Assembly: GCA_039808845.1 (NCBI GenBank)
Contig: JBDHTS010000032.1
Location: 1-23,023, forward strand
Length of the DNA: 23,023 nucleotides
Direction: 5' to 3'
DNA from: JBDHTS01 sp039808845
GTDB taxonomy: Bacteria; Pseudomonadota; Alphaproteobacteria; Micavibrionales; Micavibrionaceae
Part shown: in pieces, positions 9,429 to 15,790 of the stretch
Numbering within the stretch: the first letter of the stretch is position 1
How the letters are laid out: every line of letters starts with the position of its first letter
The notes under the pieces: model-generated
Database searches by the model: none
What the model saw: the letters and a program-made list of their open reading frames with translations, nothing else
What the model was told of the DNA's origin: nothing
Translations under genes and position numbers: made by a program

Positions 9429-9989
9429 CAGGGACTTGGTCTTCGGAAACGAAGACGCCGCAGACAAGGATCGAAAGATCCGGCGCTCGGTTCCCTGACG
9501 GACAGGATGCCTTGGCAGGCATCCGGGGTTTGACGGTTTCCCGGACGGAGGTTCGCTTCCCGACGGGCTGGCCGGAAGAAGCGGCGGAAGTTTACTCCTT
9601 AACGGGGTTGCACGGCTCCCGCGCAGTGTCTTCAGGTTCAGACCGCCAGGCTTACAGGGACGACCGGCGTGGAACCGCCTTTAATGAAAGCATCACCGGC
9701 CCGTGGTCGCGCACGTAAAAACGTTTGTACGGATGATGCGGGTTTGTAAAAGGTTCCCGCACTTAAACGGATCGTTCCGAAATGCGGCAGGCCCATGGTT
9801 CGCCTGACACGCGCGTGGCTGATACCCACGATAAACATTGCGGCGGCTTCGGCCAATGCAGCCCGGCCGGACAGGCGTTCTTCGCGGGAACGCGTGCAAA
9901 ACCGGACGGTTATCGGTTAGCGATGACGCCGGCCTGTCTTAAGCGGCCCTGCCGCCTTAAGATCAGGACCAGGCCTTGCTTCCCAAACG

Positions 9990-10064
9990 GCCCCGGAGCG
10001 GCCCTTTCGATCCTCACCCTCGCGGGCGGATCAAGGGGACAGGCTCCGGGGCTTTTGGGTTTTT
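9990..10064 (+). terminator. Strong rod-like terminator hairpin, plus strand
   Basis: GCCCCGGAGC (9990-9999) pairs perfectly with GCTCCGGGGC (10043-10052), and CCCTT and GATCC inside pair with AAGGG and GGATC (10002-10037). The stem is followed directly by TTTT, GGG and TTTTT. No plus-strand protein gene precedes it, so it would terminate a non-coding transcript. Confidence 0.5.
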
Positions 10065-10073
10065 AGCGCGCTG

Positions 10074-10208
10074 CCCTCACCCGAAACGCCAAGAGGCGTT
10101 TCGACCTCTCCCGTAGGGAGAGGTAAAGGAAAAGCAAACATAGAACTCCATTCCTTGCCTCTCCCTTGGGAGAGGCCAAACCGTCCCTTGAGACGGTTTG
10201 GGTGAGGG
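10074..10208. repeat. Multi-hairpin palindromic element (CCCTCACCC family)
   Basis: The outer inverted repeat is CCCTCACCC (10074-10082) with GGGTGAGGG (10200-10208). Between the arms are four perfect hairpins: CGAAACGCC/GGCGTTTCG (10082-10103), ACCTCTCCC/GGGAGAGGT (10104-10124), GCCTCTCCC/GGGAGAGGC (10157-10176) and AAACCGTC/GACGGTTT ending near 10199. It lies 12 bp beyond the serA stop and may act as that gene's terminator. Similar multi-stem palindromes are common between genes in alphaproteobacteria. Confidence 0.8.
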
Positions 10209-10220
10209 GCCACAGGCTAA

Positions 10221-11831
10221 TCAGATACTGAACGCCAGCCGTTTCGCCTGCTTGATCTGCGGCAGGGCCTCGATCTTCGCGAACACGTCGTCCGGGATCG
10301 CGCCGTCGACCGAGACGAGGCAGATCGCCGTGCCGCCCGCCTCGACCCGGCCCAGGCGGAAATCGGCGATGTTATGGCCGGCGCTGCCGAGAATGGTGCC
10401 AAGCCCGCCGATCAGGCCCGGCTTGTCGTCGTTGCGGATGAACAGCATGTTGGCCGTGGCCGCCGCCTCGATCGGCACGCCCTCGATCTCGACGATGCGC
10501 GGCTCCGATCCCGCGAACAGCGTGCCGGTCAGGGTGCGCGTGCGCGCCTCGGTCGTGACGGTCAGCTTGATCGCCGTGTGGAAATCGCCCGCGTCCTCGA
10601 TCCGTGTTTCGGCCACGGCAATGCCGCGCGCTTTGGCGATGGCCTGCGCGTTCACCATATTGACCGAATCGAACAGGGGTTTCAGCAGGCTGGCCACGAC
10701 GATGGCGGTCAGGGGCTTCACGTTCAGTTCCGTCACCAGGCCCTGGTATTCGATTTCCACTTTCTTGATCGCGGATTCCGTGATCTGCCCCGCGAAGCTG
10801 CCCAGCTGCTCGGCCAGTTTCATATAGGGCCTCAGACGCGGCGCTTCCTCGCTGGAGATGGAGGGCATGTTGACCGCGTTGGCGACCGCGCCGTAGTTCA
10901 GGAAATCCGACATCTGCTCCGCCACCTGGATGGCGACGTTGACCTGCGCCTCGTTCGTCGAGGCGCCGAGATGCGGCGTGCAGATCACGTTCGGGTGGTT
11001 GAACAGCACGTTCTCGGTCGCCGGTTCCGTTTCGAACACATCGAGCGCCGCGCCCGCGACGTGCCCGGAATCGAGCGCGTCCTTCAGATCCTTCTCGACG
11101 ATGATGCCGCCGCGCGCGCAGTTGATGATGCGCACGCCCTTTTTCATCTTCGCGATGGAGTCCTTGTTGATCAGATTCGCGGTCTTGTCGTTTTTCGGCA
11201 CGTGGATGGTAATGAAGTCGGCGCGGGCGAACAGATCGTCCAGCTCCACCTTCTCCACGCCCAGCTCGACCGCGCGTTCGGGGGTGAGGAACGGATCGTA
11301 GGCGATCACTTTCATTTGCAGTCCAAGAGCGCGGGACGCCGCGATGGAGCCGATATTGCCGCAGCCGATGACGCCGAGCGTCTTGGCGTACAGCTCCACG
11401 CCCATGAATTTGGTCTTTTCCCATTTGCCCGCGTGGGTGGACGCGTTGGCCTGCGGGATCTGGCGCGCCAGCGCGAACATCATCGCGATGGCGTGCTCCG
11501 CCGTGGTGATGGAATTGCCGAAGGGCGTGTTCATCACGACGACGCCCGCGTTGGTCGCCGCCGGCACGTCGATCGTGTCGACGCCGATTCCGGCCCGCCC
11601 GATCACTTTCAGGCGCGGCACGGCGGCGGAAATGACGGCGGCGGTGATCTTGGCGGAGGACCGCGCCGCGATGCCGTCATACTGGCCCGCGATCTGCGCC
11701 AGCTCTTCGGGGCTGAGGCCCGGCTTGATATCGATCTCGATTCCGTTGTTCTGGAAGATTTCGGCCGCAAGCTTGTCCATCTTGTCGGCGATCAGGACTT
11801 TGGGCGCTCTGGCCCCGGCGTTCTTAGACAT
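10221..11831 (-). CDS. serA: D-3-phosphoglycerate dehydrogenase (long form with ACT domain)
   Basis: The enzyme catalyses the first step of serine synthesis, oxidising 3-phosphoglycerate to 3-phosphohydroxypyruvate with NAD in the cytoplasm. The 536-residue product has the substrate-binding part, a Rossmann nucleotide-binding motif GCGNIG (156-161), the substrate arginine 240 in NCARGG, the acidic residue 269 in DVFETEP and the catalytic His287 in TPHLGAS. An intervening allosteric substrate-binding domain covers about 325-450, and a C-terminal ACT domain starts near 455 (MLFIRNDDKPGLIGGLG). This is the long type found in alphaproteobacteria and Gram-positives, in contrast to the 410-residue E. 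coli form. The ACT domain normally gives serine feedback control. The start at 11831 has a modest GGGGTG ribosome binding site. No serC or serB is adjacent. Confidence 0.96.
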   Translation of the reverse strand: MSKNAGARAPKVLIADKMDKLAAEIFQNNGIEIDIKPGLSPEELAQIAGQYDGIAARSSAKITAAVISAAVPRLKVIGRAGIGVDTIDVPAATNAGVVVMNTPFGNSITTAEHAIAMMFALARQIPQANASTHAGKWEKTKFMGVELYAKTLGVIGCGNIGSIAASRALGLQMKVIAYDPFLTPERAVELGVEKVELDDLFARADFITIHVPKNDKTANLINKDSIAKMKKGVRIINCARGGIIVEKDLKDALDSGHVAGAALDVFETEPATENVLFNHPNVICTPHLGASTNEAQVNVAIQVAEQMSDFLNYGAVANAVNMPSISSEEAPRLRPYMKLAEQLGSFAGQITESAIKKVEIEYQGLVTELNVKPLTAIVVASLLKPLFDSVNMVNAQAIAKARGIAVAETRIEDAGDFHTAIKLTVTTEARTRTLTGTLFAGSEPRIVEIEGVPIEAAATANMLFIRNDDKPGLIGGLGTILGSAGHNIADFRLGRVEAGGTAICLVSVDGAIPDDVFAKIEALPQIKQAKRLAFSI

Positions 11832-11874
11832 CTATGGCACCCCATTTTGTCTTGTTGGAGAGAAACAGGCCGCC

Positions 11875-11904
11875 TTTGTAGCAGGGGTAAAAGGATTTTG
11901 CCAA
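11875..11904 (-). promoter_or_regulatory. Probable serA promoter
   Basis: On the minus strand TTGGCA (11904-11899, five of six consensus positions) is followed after 18 bases by TACAAA (11880-11875). Transcription would start near 11868 and give a leader of about 36 nt before the serA ATG. It lies just outside the neighbouring palindromic element. Confidence 0.45.
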
Positions 11905-11914
11905 ATATTTTTTA

Positions 11915-12083
11915 ACCACGAATGGGCACGAATAACCACGAATGCGAATAGCCGCGCGCAGCGCAGTAAAGATTTTAACCGCAGAGGCGCAGAGAAGTGC
12001 AGTGCCTCTGCGTCTCTGCGGTTCAATTTTAAAAATGCCTGCGGCGCTGTCCATATTCGTGCTTATTCGTGTCCATTCGTGGT
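11915..12083. repeat. Nested palindrome: ACCACGAAT arms around a CCGCAGAG hairpin
   Basis: The outer arms 11915-11943 and 12055-12083 are inverted repeats matching at 27 of 29 positions; each is built from three CACGAAT words about ten bases apart. Inside, AACCGCAGAGGCGCAGAG (from 11977) pairs with the complement ending GCGGTT (12004-12023) at about 17 of 20 positions around a 7-nt loop. Two different palindrome families are thus nested. The element fills most of the space between serA and the methyltransferase gene, and its right arm ends ten bases before that gene's start. Confidence 0.85.
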
Positions 12084-12093
12084 AGAAAACTTT

Positions 12094-12741
12094 ATGAATT
12101 CTTCCCTTTTCATCACTCTCCCGTACCGCCTCGAACGTTCCGCCCCACCGTTCGAGCCCGGCAATGACGTCAAGTATCCGGAATCTCTTGTGCGGCATTT
12201 CTTGCGGCAATACACGAAGCCCGGCGACCGTGTGTTCGACCCGTTCGCGGGACTCGGCACGACGTTGTTCGTGGCGGAGGAAATGGGGCGCATTCCTTAC
12301 GGCGTCGAGCATGACGGCGGCCGTCAGGAATGGGTGGCGGGGCAATTGAAACAGTGGACGAATCTGAAGCGTGGGGACACGGCGGATATGCTGTCGTTCG
12401 GCTTTCCGAAGATGGATTTCGCCATGACGTCGCCGCCCTACATGCCGAAGCATCATAAATGGAACCCGCTCTACGGCGGCGACCCGAAGCACGCGGGATA
12501 CGGCCGTTACCTGAAGCGCATGGCGTTCATCTTGGGCAAACTGCGAAAAATCATGAAGCGCAACGCGGTCTTCGTGCTGCAGGCCGACAACCTGCCGGGC
12601 AAAACCTATACGCCGCTTGTGCGCGATCTGGGCCTCGCCGCCGAAAAGCATTTCCGGCTGGACGGCGAAGTGATTGTTTCATGGGAAGGCGGCAGACCGG
12701 ATGACCGGCACACGCACTGCCTGGTGTTCAAGGCAGGCTAA
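12094..12741 (+). CDS. Orphan DNA methyltransferase-like protein (N4/N6 type)
   Basis: The 215-residue protein carries the two motifs of amino-methyltransferases: the S-adenosylmethionine site DPFAGLGTT (49-57) and the catalytic TSPPY (112-116), with an acidic residue after strand 2 (Glu72 in GVEHD). The C-terminus, HTHCLVFK, fits the last strand of this fold. It is short and has little room for a separate target-recognition domain, and no restriction enzyme gene is next to it. It could therefore be a solitary DNA methylase or, less likely, a tRNA-modifying enzyme of similar fold. The frame is open far upstream, but that stretch is a palindrome and antisense to serA, so I start at ATG 12094, although no Shine-Dalgarno is visible. 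Its stop overlaps the converging 36-codon gene by four bases. Confidence 0.75.
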   Translation: MNSSLFITLPYRLERSAPPFEPGNDVKYPESLVRHFLRQYTKPGDRVFDPFAGLGTTLFVAEEMGRIPYGVEHDGGRQEWVAGQLKQWTNLKRGDTADMLSFGFPKMDFAMTSPPYMPKHHKWNPLYGGDPKHAGYGRYLKRMAFILGKLRKIMKRNAVFVLQADNLPGKTYTPLVRDLGLAAEKHFRLDGEVIVSWEGGRPDDRHTHCLVFKAG

Positions 12742-12848
12742 ACCAAGCCCATAACCAGCCTGATCGCGAACGCCACGGCACCCAGCGCGCAGAAGCCCGC
12801 GAGCCACAGGCCCCAGAACCAGAGCCACTGCTTAATAAAGGGGCTCAT
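12738..12848 (-). CDS. 36-residue membrane subunit of cytochrome bd oxidase (DUF2474/CydX-like)
   Basis: The peptide starts MSPFIKQWLWFWGLWLAG and has a single hydrophobic helix (about residues 8-32) ending in an arginine-containing tail, typical of the tiny DUF2474 or CydX proteins that stabilise the heme part of bd oxidases. The ATG at 12848 overlaps the last 17 bases of cydB, so translation is probably coupled. The frame is open further upstream inside cydB, but that part is an out-of-frame reading of cydB. Position and composition together support the call; the exact family (DUF2474 more than CydX) is inferred from the WLWFWGLWLAG pattern. Confidence 0.8.
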   Translation of the reverse strand: MSPFIKQWLWFWGLWLAGFCALGAVAFAIRLVMGLV

Positions 12849-13848
12849 GGGAGCTTTTGCCCTTGAAGACGTAATAGGAATAGACGGTATAGGCCAGCAC
12901 GACCGGCAGCATGATCGTGGCGCCGACCAGCAGCAGCGAGAGCGACTCCGGCGCGGCGGCCGCCTGGTGCAGCGTGACGGCGAAGGGCACGGCCCACGGC
13001 CACAGGCTGATCCCGAGGCCGCAATAACCCAGCAGGAATATCGCCATGGCACAGGCGAAGGGGAGCGTCTCAAACCCCTTCCACAGGCTGTGCCACAGCA
13101 GGATGAACACGCCGCCCGTGATCAGCGGCAAAGGCAGCAGGAACAGGAAATGATTGTCCGTGAACCAGCGGCCGCGGATATTCTCGCCCAGGAACGGCAC
13201 CCAGAGCGACACCAGCGCCATGAAGAAGGCGACGAAGACCCAGATATATTCGGCGGCCCTGCGCGCCCAGGCCTGGGTCTCTCCTTCCGTCTTCATCACA
13301 AGCCAGGTCGCGCCCAGCATGATATAGCCGCAGGTGACGGCCATGCCGCACATGACGCTGAAACCGGTCAGCCAGTCGAACGGCCCGCCGGCGAAGCTGC
13401 GCCCTTCCACCTCGATGCCCTGGATGAATCCGCCGAGGATCATCCCCTGCAGGAAGGACGCGCCGAGCGACCCGAAATGGAACGCGCCGTCCCAGATCAG
13501 GCGCGACCGGTCGGCCTTGAACCGGAACTCGAACGCGACGCCCCGGAAGATCAGGCAGAGCAGCATCAGGATGATGGGAACATACAGGGCGGGCATGACG
13601 ATGGCATAGGCCAGCGGAAACGCCGCGAACAGCCCGCCCCCGCCCAGCACCAGCCAGGTTTCGTTGCCATCCCAGAACGGCGCGACGGAATTCATCATCC
13701 GGTCGCGGCAGCGGTCGGACGGGGCGAAAGGAAACAGGATGCCGACGCCGAGATCGAACCCGTCCAGCAGCACATAGAGCAGCACGGCGACGGCGATCAG
13801 CCCGCCCCAGATCAGCGGAAGGTCGATGGCATCAGCGAACGAGAACAT
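12832..13848 (-). CDS. cydB: Cytochrome bd ubiquinol oxidase subunit II
   Basis: CydB pairs with CydA in the inner membrane to oxidise quinol and reduce oxygen to water with high affinity, without pumping protons. The 338-residue protein is highly hydrophobic with about eight or nine helices. It shows the family signatures DGFDLGVGILFPF (29-41), APFWDGNETWLVLGGGGLFAAFP (about 56-78) and the conserved FRGVAFEFR segment near 100. It resembles the CioB branch. AGGAG lies ten bases before the ATG at 13848. It follows cydA after 207 bp that contain a palindromic element, and overlaps the 36-codon gene downstream. Confidence 0.95.
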   Translation of the reverse strand: MFSFADAIDLPLIWGGLIAVAVLLYVLLDGFDLGVGILFPFAPSDRCRDRMMNSVAPFWDGNETWLVLGGGGLFAAFPLAYAIVMPALYVPIILMLLCLIFRGVAFEFRFKADRSRLIWDGAFHFGSLGASFLQGMILGGFIQGIEVEGRSFAGGPFDWLTGFSVMCGMAVTCGYIMLGATWLVMKTEGETQAWARRAAEYIWVFVAFFMALVSLWVPFLGENIRGRWFTDNHFLFLLPLPLITGGVFILLWHSLWKGFETLPFACAMAIFLLGYCGLGISLWPWAVPFAVTLHQAAAAPESLSLLLVGATIMLPVVLAYTVYSYYVFKGKSSHEPLY

Positions 13849-13883
13849 GTCTGTTTTCTCCTCAGCAGTTGCGAATAATATGC

Positions 13884-14031
13884 TGAAACACGGCGAGCAC
13901 GGCGGACACAGCGATATTGATACATAACCGCTTCATCCAAGGCTCAAATTCAACTGCCTGCGGTGCTGAAATATAAAATGGCAGCCCATCAGACTCGGCA
14001 TCGCCGTGTCCGCCGTGCTCGCCGTGTTTCA
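13884..14031. repeat. Inverted-repeat element between cydA and cydB (GAAACACGGCG family)
   Basis: The arms 13884-13915 and 14000-14031 are 32 bp and complementary at 31 positions; each is built from overlapping CACGGCG words. The 84-nt centre is unpaired in the main fold and contains TGCCTGCGGTGCTG, which is nearly identical to TGCCTGCGGCGCTG inside the palindrome at 11915-12083. The element occupies most of the 207-bp gap between the two oxidase subunit genes, so it would be transcribed as part of their messenger RNA. Confidence 0.9.
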
Positions 14032-14055
14032 AACTTATACGGTTGTGCTCCCGCA

Positions 14056-15447
14056 TCACTTCCCTTTCTCCTGCGTTTCTTCGGGCTTGAACGGGGTGGC
14101 GGTGCGGCTGTGCAGCTTGAACGGTTCGTCCTTGCTGCCGCCCGGTCCCTTGGCCAGCAGCTTGATGATGTAATAGGTGCCCATGCCGAAGATGACGCTG
14201 TAAACGATGATGAAGGCCAGCAGGGATAAAGCGACGTTCAGGCCGATGACCGGCGACACCGCGTCCGCCGTGCGCAGCACATTATAAACGACGTAGGGCT
14301 GGCGTCCGACCTCTGTCACGAACCAGCCGGCGAGGATGGCGATGAACCCGGCGGGGGTCATCGCCATGCACCAGCATTGGAACCAGCGCGTATCGAAAAG
14401 GCGTTTCCGCAGATACAGCACCGCGCCCATGATTCCGGTCAGGATCATGGCGAGGCCGATTCCGACCATGATGCGGAACGCCCAGAACACGATGGCGACC
14501 GGCGGACGATCCTCCTTCGGCCATTCCTTGAGGCCCCGGACCGTGCCGTTCAGGTCGTGGGTCAGGATCAGGCTGGCGAGTTTCGGAATTTCGATCGCGT
14601 ATTTCGTTTCCTCCGCCTCCTGGTCCGGAATGCCGAAGAGGCGCAGGCCCGCGCCGCTCTCCGTTTCCCAGATTCCTTCCATCGCCGCCACCTTCGCGGG
14701 CTGGTGATGCAACGTGTTCAGCCCGTGCGCGTCGCCGATCAGCATTTGCAGCGGCGCGACGAACACGGCCATGATCATCGCCATGCCCAGCATGATGCGG
14801 GCATGCGGCACGTACCGCCCTTTCCAGAGATAGGCCGCCCCGACGCCGCCCACGCTGAACGCCGTGGTCAGGAACGCCGCCGTCACCATGTGCGCGAAGC
14901 GGTAGGGGAAGGATGGGTTGAAGATGATCGCCAGCCAGCTTTCGGGATACAGCAGGCTGTCTTCACCGATGCGAAACCCTTGAGGCGTCTGCATAAAGCT
15001 GTTGGCCGCCAGGATCCAGAAGGCGGAAATGATCGTGCCGACCGCGACGCAGCAGGTCGCCGTGAAATGCATGCGCGGCCCGACGCGGTTCCAGCCGAAC
15101 AGCATGATGCCGAGGAAAGAGGATTCCAGGAAAAACGCGGTCAGGACCTCATACCCCAGCAGCGGCCCCAGCACGTTCCCCGTCCGGTCCGCGAACCCGG
15201 CCCAGTTGGTGCCGATCTCGTAGGACATGACGACGCCGGACACGACCCCCAGGCCGAAAGCGACCGCGAAGATCTTGCTCCACAAACGGTAAATCTCCCG
15301 GTAGACAGGATTGCCGGTGCGCAGCCAGCGCCATTCGATCACGGCCAGCCAGCTGGCCAGGCCGATGGTGAAGGCCGGAAAAGTGATATGGAACGAAATC
15401 GTGAAGGCGAACTGGATGCGCGAAAGGAGAAGGGGATCGAAGTCCAT
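14056..15447 (-). CDS. cydA: Cytochrome bd ubiquinol oxidase subunit I (short Q-loop, CioA-like)
   Basis: The subunit carries the three hemes and the quinol site of the bd oxidase. I start at ATG 15447 (MDFDPLLLSRIQFAF), giving 463 residues. This places His20 as the b595 ligand, Glu100 and Glu108 in the proton or heme pocket, and His186 as a b558 ligand, one residue or less from E. coli numbering. A longer frame to 15480 adds charged residues with no binding site. The Q-loop retains the KVAAMEGIWET segment but the protein is about 60 residues shorter than E. coli CydA, indicating the short Q-loop class that includes cyanide-insensitive oxidases. GRQPYVVYNVLRT is present near the C-terminal part. 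A likely extended -10 promoter lies about 100 bp upstream inside a palindromic element. cydB follows. Confidence 0.95.
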   Translation of the reverse strand: MDFDPLLLSRIQFAFTISFHITFPAFTIGLASWLAVIEWRWLRTGNPVYREIYRLWSKIFAVAFGLGVVSGVVMSYEIGTNWAGFADRTGNVLGPLLGYEVLTAFFLESSFLGIMLFGWNRVGPRMHFTATCCVAVGTIISAFWILAANSFMQTPQGFRIGEDSLLYPESWLAIIFNPSFPYRFAHMVTAAFLTTAFSVGGVGAAYLWKGRYVPHARIMLGMAMIMAVFVAPLQMLIGDAHGLNTLHHQPAKVAAMEGIWETESGAGLRLFGIPDQEAEETKYAIEIPKLASLILTHDLNGTVRGLKEWPKEDRPPVAIVFWAFRIMVGIGLAMILTGIMGAVLYLRKRLFDTRWFQCWCMAMTPAGFIAILAGWFVTEVGRQPYVVYNVLRTADAVSPVIGLNVALSLLAFIIVYSVIFGMGTYYIIKLLAKGPGGSKDEPFKLHSRTATPFKPEETQEKGK

Positions 15448-15525
15448 TTTAATCCGCCGCTTTCTGCCGCAACGCAGCAAAAAATCGTTGACGGCACTCT
15501 TTTAATCTCAAGGAAGAAAAAAATC

Positions 15526-15779
15526 AACACCAGAGCCAGACAGAGAATTATAACAAACTTGTCATTACTGATAGAGTCCCCCCTCCCTGAGGGAGGGGCA
15601 GGGGGAGGGTGTGCGATGCCGGGCGCTCAAGCGCGGAATATCGGACACCCCCACCCAACCCTCCCCCTCAGGGGGAGGGCTTTGCCTTTCGATTATTAGG
15701 GGCTTGGCTATCATAAGAACATTGCATCCTTTGCTCCGCTCAGGATGACAACAATGTGACTCTGTCTGGCTCTGGTGTT
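15526..15779. repeat. Inverted-repeat element, family A, copy 2, compound interior
   Basis: The ends 15526-15545 and 15760-15779 are perfect 20-bp inverted repeats, AACACCAGAGCCAGACAGAG, identical to those of the element at 9051-9201. The interior is unrelated to that copy and consists of other palindromes: CCCCTCCC/GGGAGGGG (15580-15598), GCGC/GCGC near 15623, CCCTCCCCC/GGGGGAGGG (15659-15679) and a hairpin with ACATTG/CAATGT and CATCCT/AGGATG (about 15719-15757). The element fills the gap between the infC stop and the cydA leader. Confidence 0.9.
15547..15555 (-). promoter_or_regulatory. Extended -10 promoter candidate for cydA
   Basis: On the minus strand TGTTATAAT (15555-15547) is a perfect extended -10 (TGnTATAAT), with no good -35 box. 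Transcription would begin near 15540, inside the terminal repeat of the family A element, leaving about 95 nt before the cydA ATG. No FNR-type inverted site was seen. Confidence 0.4.
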
Positions 15780-15790
15780 AAAAGACAAGC

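Larger units (their letters stand above)
9340..10064 (+). ncRNA. Hairpin-dense non-coding tract, possible structured RNA
   Basis: Stable stems follow one another. GACTCCG/CGGAGTC lies at 9391-9412. GTCTTCG/CGAAGAC has a GAAA loop at 9439-9456, and GGATC/GATCC has a GAAA loop at 9468-9481. GGATGCC/GGCATCC lies at 9505-9524 and GCGTTC/GAACGC at 9875-9893. A stem of about 17 bp with bulges covers 9931-9975. The last is a ten-bp stem at 9990-10052 followed by T-runs. GAAA tetraloops appear on the plus-strand RNA, which favours that strand. I looked for tmRNA, RNase P RNA, SRP RNA, 6S RNA and intron core motifs and saw none. Ends and promoter are unknown; it may equally be several separate elements. 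Confidence 0.35.
8989..10220. other. Long intergenic region (1.2 kb) without a convincing gene
   Basis: Several short open frames occur on both strands, but none has a recognisable product, a good ribosome binding site or a continuous domain, and they overlap one another. The region holds, in order, an inverted-repeat element (9051-9201), an AT-rich stretch with two DnaA-box-like words (9202-9290), a hairpin-dense tract (9340-10064) and a second palindromic element (10074-10208). These are listed separately. Confidence 0.7.

Noticed and set aside
9340..9720. tmRNA or RNase P RNA
   Set aside because: A GGCTTACAG word near 9650 recalls the RNase P 3' end, but the universal GAGGAAAGTCC and related core words are absent; no tmRNA tag or GGATTCGAC start was found.
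9244..9899. Short frames on both strands in the gap between gabD and serA
   Set aside because: They overlap each other and strong hairpins, lack binding sites and show no recognisable family.
10374..11915. Plus-strand frame of 513 codons opposite serA
   Set aside because: Shadow of serA; low-complexity Arg/Asp/His-rich product with no domain.
11344..12093. Long upstream extension of the methyltransferase frame
   Set aside because: The extension runs antisense through serA and through the palindrome; methyltransferase similarity begins only after ATG 12094.
11824..12651. Minus-strand frame of 275 codons opposite the methyltransferase gene
   Set aside because: It runs through the palindrome and opposite the SAM and catalytic motifs, and its product has no recognisable domain.
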